Shown here in pieces: positions 35,051-42,313 of a DNA stretch of 64,000 nucleotides. The position numbers were made by a program, and so were the translations under genes. Each line of letters opens with the position of its first letter. The stretch's first letter is position 1. Source of the stretch: Micromonospora siamensis (GTDB lineage Bacteria > Actinomycetota > Actinomycetes > Mycobacteriales > Micromonosporaceae); assembly GCF_900090305.1 (NCBI RefSeq), contig NZ_LT607751.1:5828001-5892000 (forward strand), read 5' to 3'. The notes under the pieces are model-generated. The model made no database searches. It was given only the letters and a program-made list of their open reading frames with translations, and was not told where the DNA came from.

Positions 35051-36352
35051 GTGCCTGATATTCCGTTCGGTTTCGCGCTCCCGGGTGGTCAGCCACCAGA
35101 CCCCAACGATCCCGCGCAGATGCAGCAGTTCATGTCACAGCTGCAAAACCTGCTCTCGGCACCGGGCAGCGGGCCGGTGAACTGGGACCTGGCCCGGCAG
35201 GTGGCCGCCAGCCAGCTCGCGGCCTCCGGCGACCCGGCCGTCTCGATGTACGAGCGGCACGCCGTGGAGGAGGCGCTGCGCCTGGCCGACCTGTGGCTGG
35301 AGCCGGCCTCCGCCTGGCCGACCGGCATCCAGACCTCGCTGGCCTGGAACCGCAACGAGTGGATCTACAAGACCCTCGACGTGTGGCGCAAGCTCTGCGA
35401 CCCGGTGGCCAGCCGGATGGTCGGCGCGATGGGCGACCTGGTGCCGCCGGAGGCCCGGGCCCAGCTCGGCCCGATGCAGTCGATGGTCGCCACGCTGGGC
35501 GGGGCGCTCTTCGGCGGCCAGCTCGGCCAGGCGCTCGGCTCGCTCGCCGCGGAGGTGCTCTCCGCCGGCGACATCGGGCTGCCGCTCGGCCCGGCCGGCA
35601 CGGCCGCGCTGATCCCGGCCAACATCCGGGCGTACGGCCAGGGCCTGGAGCTGCCCGAGGACGAGGTACGCCTCTACGTCGCGCTCCGCGAGGCGGCGCA
35701 CCAGCGGCTGTTCCAGCACGTCCCGTGGCTGCGCGGGCACGTGCTGACCGCCGTGGAGAACTACGCCTCGGGCATCCGGGTCAACCGGGAGGCGATCGAG
35801 GAGGCGATGGGCCGGGTCGACCCGACCGACCCGGAGTCGATGCAGGCGATCGCCCTGGAGGGCATCTTCACCCCGGAGGACACGCCGGCGCAGAAGGCGT
35901 CGCTGGCCCGGCTGGAGACGGTGCTCGCCCTGGTCGAGGGCTGGGTCTGCCACGTGGTGGACAGCGCCGCCGGCGACCGGCTGCCGAACGTCGTACGCCT
36001 GGGCGAGGCGTTCCGCCGGCGCCGGGCCGCCGGTGGCCCCGCCGAGCAGACGTTCGCCGCCCTGGTCGGGCTGGAGCTGCGGCCGCGCCGGCTGCGCGAG
36101 GCCGCCGCGCTCTGGGCGGCGTTGACCGAGCACCGGGGCATCGCCGGCCGGGACGCCCTGTGGGACCACCCGGACCTGCTCCCCTCCGACGACGACTTCG
36201 CCGACCCGGTGGCGTTCGCGCAGTCCCAGCTCGACCAGGGTGAGCTGGACACGTTCGACTTCACCGCGCCGGGTGGCCCGGAGGAGCAGCCGCCGGGCGG
36301 CGGCCGCTCGGAGGGCCCGGAGGACACCGAGGGCGGCGCCGCGCGCTCCTGA
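35051..36352 (+). CDS. DUF2342 zinc-dependent metalloprotease-like protein
   Basis: 433 residues. Belongs to the actinobacterial family annotated as putative hydrolase/zinc-dependent metalloprotease (DUF2342). The likely metal site is REAAHQRLFQHVPWL near residue 213-227, an E-x2-H form of a gluzincin helix, followed by a second acidic segment about 80 residues later. The N-terminus is Pro/Gly-rich with QMQQFMSQLQNLL; the last 35 residues are acidic and disordered. GTG at 35051. Same neighbour (PDZ-Lon) as in mycobacteria. Physiological substrate unknown. Confidence 0.87.
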   Translation: MPDIPFGFALPGGQPPDPNDPAQMQQFMSQLQNLLSAPGSGPVNWDLARQVAASQLAASGDPAVSMYERHAVEEALRLADLWLEPASAWPTGIQTSLAWNRNEWIYKTLDVWRKLCDPVASRMVGAMGDLVPPEARAQLGPMQSMVATLGGALFGGQLGQALGSLAAEVLSAGDIGLPLGPAGTAALIPANIRAYGQGLELPEDEVRLYVALREAAHQRLFQHVPWLRGHVLTAVENYASGIRVNREAIEEAMGRVDPTDPESMQAIALEGIFTPEDTPAQKASLARLETVLALVEGWVCHVVDSAAGDRLPNVVRLGEAFRRRRAAGGPAEQTFAALVGLELRPRRLREAAALWAALTEHRGIAGRDALWDHPDLLPSDDDFADPVAFAQSQLDQGELDTFDFTAPGGPEEQPPGGGRSEGPEDTEGGAARS

Positions 36353-36453
36353 GGCCCCGCTCGGCCCTCGACTCCGCCACGGCAGGTGCGCCCGCCCGCC
36401 GGACAGCGGCCGGCCGGCAGCGCCGGCGTCCCGACCGGAGGCGACACTGCTGT

Positions 36454-36503
36454 CGAGCGTGATACCTGAGAGGCATCATTATTCCTCTCAGGTATCACGC
36501 TCG
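36454..36503. repeat. palindromic intergenic repeat, GATACCT family (copy 2)
   Basis: Perfect 20-bp arms CGAGCGTGATACCTGAGAGG and its complement at 36484-36503, with a 10-base AT-rich loop. Related to the copy at 1885-1932: both share GAGCG-T/C-GATACCT and the matching right arm GGTATCACGCTC. Confidence 0.85.
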
Positions 36504-36577
36504 TTGGCGTCCACGGGTCCCGGTGAACCCGAATCCCGGTGCGGCCGAGGCGCGACGAGGCGCGACGCCCGACCATC

Positions 36578-36809
36578 GACCTGCCGCACTCCGCCCCAGC
36601 CCCGTCCCGGGAAGGCCCGGCTCGCCGCATCCTGTCCCGACCCCGCCCCGGGAGGGCCCCGACCTGCCGCACCCGGCGCCAACCCGTCCCCGGAAGCCCC
36701 GACCTGCCGCACCCGGCGCCAACCCGTCCCCGGAAGCCCCGACCTGCCGCACCCGGCGCCAACCCGTCCCCGGAAGGCCCGGCCTGCCGCTCGGAGTGGG
36801 CAGGCCGGG
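36578..36809. repeat. 40-42 bp tandem repeat array with terminal hairpin
   Basis: Units begin at 36578, 36619, 36661, 36701, 36741 and 36781 (last one partial). The middle three are almost identical 40-bp copies starting GACCTGCCGCACCCGGCGCC; the outer ones are diverged. The array ends in a perfect 11-bp hairpin (36778-36788 with 36799-36809). The same core occurs at 12691-12795. There are no unique spacers, so this is not a CRISPR array. Confidence 0.85.
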
Positions 36810-37066
36810 ACGGCCGGCTCGGCAGCCGGACGGGAGGCGATGCTCCTATGGATGTCAAGGGGTGTGGAGAGCGGCGAAGTCGGCGAGGAGGGCGGTGTGG
36901 ACCTCGCGGATGACGTATCGCTTGAGGCACCGCATGATCTCTTTCTTGCCGAGGCCCTGTTTGGTGCGTTTGTCGACGTATGCGCGGGTGCGTGGGTCGT
37001 AGCGCATCCGGCTGAGCACGATGGTGTGCAGGGCGTTGTTCGCGGCTCTGTCGCCGCCGCGGTTGA

Positions 37067-38031
37067 GAGAGTGTTGTGATACCTGGACGTGATCTTCGTT
37101 GACCGTGTCGGGGAAGATCACTTCTGTGTCGCTGTGTCTGTAAACCGGCCTACGAGTCGTCGTTGACGGATGGGCAGTGGGCGGTCATCAAGCCGTTGCT
37201 GCCGGTGCGGGATCCGCGGCGGGGTGGTCGGCCGTTGCGGTATCCACGTCGGCTGGTCATTGACACGATCCTGTACGTGTTGCGCACTGGTACGGCGTGG
37301 CGGCATGTGCCCCATGACCTCGTGCCGTGGGACGTGGCCTACCGGTGGTTCCGGTGCTGGAGCGCCGACGGCACGTGGGATCGGGTTCACGACCTGCTGC
37401 GCGACGCGGTGCGAGTGGCCGAGGGACGTGATCCGCAGCCGTCGGCGGCGGTCCTCGATTCGCAGACCGCGCACAGTCATCAGGGCGGTGAGGCGATCGG
37501 CTACGACGCCGGCAAACGCACGCGGGGCCGTAAGCGGCATGTCCTGGTCGACACGTGCGGGCTGCTGCTCAAGGCCGTGGTGCATTCCGCGTCGATCCAG
37601 GAGCGTGCCGGCGCCAAGCTGGTCCTGGCGAGGATCACCGAGACGTTCCCGCTGCTGGGTCTGGTCTGGGCCGACGCCGGCTACGTCAACCAGGTCGACA
37701 AAGGCCTGCTGGCGTGGGCCCGCACCCACGCCGGACTCGACCTGCAGATCGTGGCCCGCAACGCCGACGTGAAAGGCTTCCAGGTGCTACCCCGCAGGTG
37801 GGTGGTGGAACGGACCTTTGCCTGGTTGGGACGGTGCAGACGGTTGGCCCGCGACTACGAACGCAAGCCCGCGCACGCCGAAGCGATGATCAAAGTCGCC
37901 ATGATCCGCCTGATGGCCGCCCGCCTCGCCGGCGAGGACATCGAACCGCAAGGCCCGATCGAGACCGAAGCAGCTCGACGCCTCGACGACGAACTCAACC
38001 CGAAGTAGTCACTGGGTTACCCAACACTCTC
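37067..38031 (+). mobile_element. IS5-family insertion sequence, 965 bp
   Basis: Bounded by inverted repeats GAGAGTGTTG (37067-37076) and CAACACTCTC (38022-38031), with weaker similarity over the next 10 bases, and by a 3-bp direct target duplication TGA (37064-37066 and 38032-38034). Contains one transposase gene. Inserted into the IS110 transposase. Confidence 0.93.
37163..38008 (+). CDS. IS5-family transposase
   Basis: 281-residue DDE transposase. DDE residues are visible in VLDSQTAHS, VWADAGYVN and VVERTFAWLGRCRRLARDYE, the last being the family Y(2)R(3)E(6)K-like signature. N-terminal LTDGQWAVIKPLLPV is the usual DUF4096 start. The first codon is TTG at 37163; the upstream in-frame codons (CKPAYESS) look like part of the protein, so a CTG at 37124 or frameshifted start is possible. 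Frame is intact, so the element could still move. Confidence 0.92.
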   Translation: MTDGQWAVIKPLLPVRDPRRGGRPLRYPRRLVIDTILYVLRTGTAWRHVPHDLVPWDVAYRWFRCWSADGTWDRVHDLLRDAVRVAEGRDPQPSAAVLDSQTAHSHQGGEAIGYDAGKRTRGRKRHVLVDTCGLLLKAVVHSASIQERAGAKLVLARITETFPLLGLVWADAGYVNQVDKGLLAWARTHAGLDLQIVARNADVKGFQVLPRRWVVERTFAWLGRCRRLARDYERKPAHAEAMIKVAMIRLMAARLAGEDIEPQGPIETEAARRLDDELNPK

Positions 38032-38881
38032 TGAGGCGGTGGCGGTCGGTGCGTCCGCTGCTGGCGGGTATCGGGGCGGCGCCGCAGAGGTGGGCCAGGG
38101 CTGCTTCGGAGCGGAGCCGGTCGGGGTTGTCGCCGGCGGTGGTCAGCAGTTGCCCCGCGACTTCCGGTCCTGCGCCGAACAGGCGGCTAAGGGCCGGTGC
38201 GGTGCGGGCGACGGCGGGGCGCAGTCGTCGATCGGCGTGGGCGATCTCGGCGTTGAGCGCGGTGATCCGAGTGGCGATCGCGGCGAGGGCGGCGTTCGTG
38301 GCGTGCACCGGGTCGGTGAGCGTGGACTCCTCGACACGGAGGTCGACGCATCGTTGGACGAGCGCGGCACCGGTGAGGCCGGCCAGATCCTCCCGCAGTG
38401 CGTCCGGCGCGGAGGTGATCAGGCCGTGGAGCTGGTTAAGGGCTGCGGTGCGGGCCTTGACCGCGCCGCGGCGGGCCACCCGCAGGACGCGGATCGCCTC
38501 GACCGGGCCGGTGCGGGTCTTCGGGACACCGGTGGCCTGCCCGGACAGGGCCGTGCGGGCGGCGGCGAGGGCATCGATCGGGTCGGACTTGCCCTTGCTC
38601 CGACGGGTCTTGCGGTCAGGGCGGTCGATCTCGACGACGGTGATGCCCGACGCGCTCAGGTGCCGCGCCAGGCCAGCGCCATAGGCGCCGGTGCCCTCCA
38701 CCCCGACCTTGACCACCCGGCCGAAGGCGCGCAGCCAGAGCAGCAGCTGCTGATATCCGGCTGCGGTGGCCGGGAACTGCTGGTCACCGAGCACCCGACC
38801 CGCCTGGTCGACCGCGGCGGCGTGGTGCGTCTTTCCGTGGGTATCAACCCCACCCGTGACCTGGCGCTTCTTGGCTGTCAT

Positions 38882-39119
38882 CCTGGAACCGTCGTCCCTT
38901 TCGCTTGCACCGACAGGGTCGGCACGCACTTGCTGGGACGGGCGGACAGGACAGTGATGGGGCCTCTTGCACAGGCTCCTATCAGGTCACGACGCCCCTG
39001 CCAGTGACGTGCAGGAACGGGGTCACCCGGAACCGATCGACGAATCGCACAGCAGGACAGCATCGTCGGTCAGGCGGTGAGTCAGACCAGACCGGGTGAC
39101 CCCACCTACATCCTCACTG
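38882..39119. other. IS110 5' region and right flank
   Basis: 238 bp upstream of the IS110 transposase start. In active IS110 elements this side encodes the structured bridge RNA. I see several GC-rich stems but cannot assign loops by eye. No gene. Confidence 0.4.
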
Positions 39120-39722
39120 TCAGGCGGGGCGACCGGAGAGCAGGGCGCGGGTCGTTTCCCAGCCCTCGAAGGCCGGGTCGAGCGTGGCCAGGTCGCCGGG
39201 CCCGCGCAGGCGACGCCAGCCGGCCGTCACCGCGACGTCGCCGGGCTGCGGGGCGGCCGACCGCACGTCACCGGGGACCGCGGTGTCCAGGTCCACCGGC
39301 GGCAGCCAGTCCGGCGCCGGCACCCGGGTGGCCAGGCCCAGCAGGCCGGGGCCGGTCCCCTCGACCGGCGCCACGGCGACCGGTCTGCTGGTGAGCGGGC
39401 GGAGCAGCTTGCCCAGCGTCAGCGCGGGCACGTCGGGGGCGTCGGCGGCGATGACGGCGGCCTGGTCGTACCCGGTCAGGGCGGCGAGGACCGCGTCGAC
39501 GGTCGGCGTCGGCACCTCGTGCACCGCGGTGCCGGGCCAGACCACCTCGTCGGCCAGCCACCGGTCCTCGGGTGTGACGGCGACGGCCGTCTCCACCTCG
39601 TCGAGCGTCGCGAGCAGGTCGACCACGTCCTCGGCCAACGCGGCACGCCACCGGCCCGGGTCGATACCGGGCGGCGTCCACGGCACCGGGACGAGCAACG
39701 CCACCACCACACGTCGGACCAT
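39120..39722 (-). CDS. DUF2064-like nucleotidyl/glycosyltransferase fold protein
   Basis: 200 residues. The pattern VVVALLVPVPW at the start, then AVIAADAPDVPALTLGKLLRPL near 95-115 recalls the DxD-like GSDSPDLP motif of DUF2064 proteins (glycosyltransferase-A fold), with VDAVLAALTGYDQAAV before it. Much shorter on C-terminal secondary features than CofC. ATG at 39722. First gene after the insertion sequences and 77 bp downstream of the YgjP-like gene. Function uncertain; could be a cofactor-nucleotide transferase or a degenerate relative. Confidence 0.5.
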   Translation of the reverse strand: MVRRVVVALLVPVPWTPPGIDPGRWRAALAEDVVDLLATLDEVETAVAVTPEDRWLADEVVWPGTAVHEVPTPTVDAVLAALTGYDQAAVIAADAPDVPALTLGKLLRPLTSRPVAVAPVEGTGPGLLGLATRVPAPDWLPPVDLDTAVPGDVRSAAPQPGDVAVTAGWRRLRGPGDLATLDPAFEGWETTRALLSGRPA

Positions 39723-39799
39723 CCCCCGACCCTAGTCGCGCCCGGCGCCCTCCGCGCCCGGCGCTCGGTCGGGTCGCCCCGCCCGGCGGCGACGGGCGG

Positions 39800-40327
39800 T
39801 CAGTCGGCGGGGAGCCCTGCCGCCGCCGCGACGCCCTCCAGGTAGCCCCGGGCCCGCTCGGCCTTCGGGTACCGCCCGACCAGCGCCCAGAACCGGGCGT
39901 TGTGGCTGGGGACGACGAGGTGGGCCAGCTCGTGCACGAGCACGTAGTCGAGCACCCACTCCGGCATGTCCTGCAGCCGGTGCGAGATCCGGATGGTCCG
40001 GTCGGCCGGGGTGCAGGACCCCCACCGGCCGTTCTGGTTGGTGACCCACCGGACGCTGGCCGGCACGGCCTGCGGCCCGTGGTCGGCCAGGTAGAGCGAG
40101 ATCAGCCGGGCGGCGCGGTCGAGCAGCTCGGCGTCCGAGCGGGCCAGCCGCCCCTCCCGGGCGGCGAGCCGGGCCAGCATCCGGTCGACCCACTCGGTCT
40201 CCTCGGCCCGGGAGAACTGGTCGGGGATGAGCACGACCACCCGCTCACCGTCCCGGTAGGCGGACACTGTGCGTCGCCGACGCTGGCTGCGCCGTACCTC
40301 GACGACCGGCTTCCGCACCCCTGCCAT
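39800..40327 (-). CDS. YgjP-like (DUF45) metallopeptidase
   Basis: 175 residues. Zinc site HELAHLVVPSHNARFW near 136-151 gives HExxH with the third histidine six residues later, the YgjP/WLM arrangement. RWGSCTPADRTIRISHRLQDMP before it is the family's other signature. N-terminus is basic (RRSQRRRRTV). ATG at 40327. Possibly co-transcribed with the DUF2064-like gene. Physiological role unknown. Confidence 0.88.
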   Translation of the reverse strand: MAGVRKPVVEVRRSQRRRRTVSAYRDGERVVVLIPDQFSRAEETEWVDRMLARLAAREGRLARSDAELLDRAARLISLYLADHGPQAVPASVRWVTNQNGRWGSCTPADRTIRISHRLQDMPEWVLDYVLVHELAHLVVPSHNARFWALVGRYPKAERARGYLEGVAAAAGLPAD

Positions 40328-40844
40328 GGCCGGGCGCTCAGCCTCGGATTCCTGTCACGAAGGAAAGCTAATGCGTACTGACCAGGGGTCCGCAAGGGTC
40401 AACCGCACGACACGCGTCCGGAAAATGACGGTTGGTGACCAGGAGTCCCTAAAAAAATCCTTGCGGAGGGGTGCCGGGTGACCCGATCACCCTTCGTGAA
40501 GGGCGGGGCGGTCGCCGGGCACCGCACGGCTCCGCGCCCACGGTAGGTGATCATCGGTGCGGGCCGCTCCTCGGGGGGCCGTACGGGGTGATCTGGGCGG
40601 CTCTGCCCGGCGTGTCCCCGCCAAACTGGCTTATCCGGCCCTTTTCGGCATGCACACTCTCGACGTCGACTTGCTCACAGTGTCGATGCACAGCTGACAT
40701 GGAACTGCCCAGACCTGGGTAGGGTCCGCCAACCAGCGGTCACGTGGGTGGCTGCGGAAAGTCCCGGCGCCGGGCCCGTGGAGGGACCGGCGCGGGGCGA
40801 ACCGCCGGGACGGCAGGACCGGCGGACGAGACGAGGAGGGCACC
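40328..40844. other. intergenic region with small ORF and operator-like repeats
   Basis: 517 bp. It holds a possible 36-aa ORF (40371-40481), two direct copies of TGACCAGG.GTCC (40379-40391 and 40435-40447), an A7 run near 40451, and the dyad GGGTGACCCGATCACCC at 40476-40492. No promoter for the DUF5679 gene could be picked with confidence; TAGGGT near 40719 is a candidate -10. Nothing else recognised. Confidence 0.4.
40371..40481 (+). CDS. possible 36-aa basic peptide
   Basis: ATG follows AAGGAAAG at normal distance. The peptide is Arg/Lys-rich (starts MRTDQGSARVNRTTRVRK, ends LKKSLRRGAG). Third-position GC is lower than in neighbouring genes and the region carries operator-like repeats, so it may equally be non-coding regulatory DNA. 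No family recognised. Confidence 0.25.
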   Translation: MRTDQGSARVNRTTRVRKMTVGDQESLKKSLRRGAG

Positions 40845-41012
40845 GTGGCCGACCAGGCCCAGACGTACAACGGTTACTGCGTCAAGTGCAAGGAGAAGCG
40901 GGACTTCGAGGGACACGTCGAGGTCTCCAAGACCGGGATGAACATGGCCAAGGGCAAGTGTCCGGTGTGCGGGACAACAGTGAACCGCATCCTGGGCAAG
41001 GCCAAGGTCTGA
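40845..41012 (+). CDS. DUF5679 zinc-ribbon protein (55 aa)
   Basis: 55-residue protein with two CxxC pairs, Cys12/Cys15 and Cys39/Cys42 (YCVKCKEKRDFEG and KCPVCGTTVNR), that should hold one zinc ion. Sequence matches the small actinobacterial DUF5679 family. GTG at 40845 after GAGGAGG. Basic C-terminus. Possible nucleic-acid or ribosome-associated factor, not shown. Ends before a perfect terminator hairpin. Confidence 0.85.
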   Translation: MADQAQTYNGYCVKCKEKRDFEGHVEVSKTGMNMAKGKCPVCGTTVNRILGKAKV

Positions 41013-41023
41013 CCTGGACGACT

Positions 41024-41058
41024 CGAGGCGGGGGCGGCCGGTGGCCGCCCCCGCCTCG
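41024..41058 (+). terminator. terminator hairpin after DUF5679 gene
   Basis: Perfect 16-bp arms (41024-41039 and 41043-41058) with a 3-base loop, 11 bases after the stop codon. Confidence 0.75.
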
Positions 41059-41101
41059 TCCGTACCCACTGTCGGGTGCCCGACAGGAGTTACCGGCCGG
41101 T

Positions 41102-41163
41102 TGTGGAAATCACGGGAAGTTTTGTGGATAGCCCTGGGTACAGGGCCGCACACCTGTGGACAA
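41102..41163 (-). promoter_or_regulatory. three DnaA-box-like 9-mers
   Basis: On the minus strand: ATTTCCACA (41102-41110), CTATCCACA (41123-41131) and TTGTCCACA (41155-41163). The last is the exact actinobacterial DnaA box; the others differ at 2-3 positions. All three face the same way within 62 bp. Confidence 0.4.
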
Positions 41164-41203
41164 CGATCGACCGACCGCACGGTGGCGGTCACGATCCGGA
41201 GTC

Positions 41204-42256
41204 ATGACGCGTACCGCCCTTCCCCGTCCCACCCTGCTTCCGGGGCTCACCCGGCTCTGGCGCGACCGGCACACCCTCCAGCTGGGCGTCGAGCCCGGCC
41301 GGGCCGTCCTGCTGGAGCTGGCCAATCCACGGGCGGGCCAGCTGCTGGAACTGCTCGACGGCACCCGCAGCGAGCGCAGCATCCTCGCCCACGCGAACGC
41401 CACCGACGTGCCGGCCGCCGAGGCCCGCACCCTGCTCGACGCGCTGCGCGCCGCCGGGCTGGTCGTACCCGCGCACACCCTGCTCCCCCGCGACCTGGCC
41501 GGCGCGTCCCGCATCCGGCTCGCCGCCGAGGCCGGCGCGCTCGCCCTGGCCGGGGCCGAGCTGCCCGGCACCCCGGCCCAGGTGCTGCGCCGCCGCCGCG
41601 CCGCCCGCGTGGTGCTGACCGGCGGTGGCCGGCTCGGCGGGCCGCTCGCCGTAGCCCTGGCCCAGGCCGGGGTGGGTCACGTCGACGCCGACCTGACCGG
41701 CCCGGTGCGCCCCGCCGACCTGGTCGGCACCGGCCTCGACGCCGCCGAGGTCGGCCGGCCGCTCGCCGCCGCCATCCGCGCCGCCCTCGCCCGCACCGCC
41801 CCGGGCACCGGCACCGGCCGGCTGCGCCGCGGACGCACCGACCTGGTCGTCCAGCTCGACACCGACCGCCCCGCGGCACTGGTCGCCACCGGGTACGCCC
41901 AGCGCCGCCAGCCGCACCTGCTGGTCGGTCTCCGCGAGGGCGTACCCGTGGTGGGGCCGCTGGTCCGACCCCCGGCCGGCCCCTGCCTCAACTGCCTGGA
42001 CCTGCACCGCGCCGACCGCGACCCGGGGTGGCCGGCGCTCGCCGCCCAGCTGGCGGCGGCGACACCCGACCAGGACTGCGCGACCGCGACCCTGCTCTCG
42101 GCCGTCGGCTACGCCGCCGCCGAGGCGCTCGCCCACCTCGACGGCGGCGCCCCGGAGACGCTGGGCTGCGCGGTCCGGGTGGCCGCGGCCGGCCGGTTCC
42201 GCCGTCGGGCCTGGGCCCCGCATCCCTCCTGCGGGTGTTCGGGCGGACGCCGATGA
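41204..42256 (+). CDS. ThiF/E1-like protein with RRE-like N-terminus (cyclodehydratase-like)
   Basis: 350 residues. The first 90 look like a winged-helix PqqD/RRE domain (LELANPRAGQLLELLDG... LLDALRAAGLVV); then a Rossmann segment with TGGGRLGGPLAVALAQAG (140-155) and VDADLTGP; then zinc-ligand pairs CLNC at 261-264 and SCGC near the C-terminus. This is the layout of the E1-like partner of TOMM cyclodehydratases, but no YcaO or precursor peptide is nearby, and the gene sits beside the ABC1 kinase as its homologue does in mycobacteria. ATG at 41204. Adenylation motifs look incomplete. True function unknown. Confidence 0.7.
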   Translation: MTRTALPRPTLLPGLTRLWRDRHTLQLGVEPGRAVLLELANPRAGQLLELLDGTRSERSILAHANATDVPAAEARTLLDALRAAGLVVPAHTLLPRDLAGASRIRLAAEAGALALAGAELPGTPAQVLRRRRAARVVLTGGGRLGGPLAVALAQAGVGHVDADLTGPVRPADLVGTGLDAAEVGRPLAAAIRAALARTAPGTGTGRLRRGRTDLVVQLDTDRPAALVATGYAQRRQPHLLVGLREGVPVVGPLVRPPAGPCLNCLDLHRADRDPGWPALAAQLAAATPDQDCATATLLSAVGYAAAEALAHLDGGAPETLGCAVRVAAAGRFRRRAWAPHPSCGCSGGRR

Positions 42257-42313
42257 GGGGCCAGCCCGGCTTCGGAGCAGCAGCGGACCCCTCGCGTCGG
42301 TAACAATGGCCGG

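Larger units (their letters stand above)
36353..36854. other. repeat-rich intergenic strip, no gene seen
   Basis: 502 bp between the DUF2342 gene and the IS110 remnant. It contains the palindrome at 36454-36503 and the tandem array at 36578-36809. Long open frames cross the array on both strands only because its 40-bp units contain few stop codons; I call no gene. Confidence 0.7.
36855..38881 (-). pseudogene. IS110-family transposase, interrupted by an IS5-family element
   Basis: Two parts of one gene. The N-terminal part (38881 to 38032) begins MTAKKRQVTGGVDTHGK and has the DEDD residues of the RuvC-like domain (GVDTHGK, VGVEGTGAYG, KSDPIDALAAAR) plus PIPASSGRTDRHRL near the catalytic serine. 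The C-terminal part (37063 to 36855) continues NRGGDRAANNALHTIV and ends LHTP. Removing the inserted element and one copy of the 3-bp target duplication restores a 353-codon frame, so the gene was intact when hit. Now inactive unless expressed as fragments. Confidence 0.9.
36842..38982 (-). mobile_element. IS110-family element (probable limits)
   Basis: The octamer GCTCCTAT occurs at 36842-36849, just after the transposase stop, and at 38975-38982, about 95 bases before its start codon. IS110 elements lack terminal inverted repeats and are bounded by short identical cores, so these are candidate ends. Without the IS5 insertion the element would be about 1.17 kb. The right limit is uncertain, because IS110 5' regions that make bridge RNA are often longer. 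Confidence 0.5.

Noticed and set aside
36488..36752. Open frames on both strands through the tandem repeat array
   Set aside because: They reflect a stop-poor 40-bp unit; there is no Shine-Dalgarno, and the composition is repeat-derived.
36578..36809. Possible CRISPR array
   Set aside because: Units are directly abutting with no unique spacers, and no cas genes are present.
41204..42256. Reading the ThiF-like gene as part of a RiPP/TOMM cluster
   Set aside because: There is no YcaO, protease or exporter nearby, and the gene belongs to a conserved core cluster.
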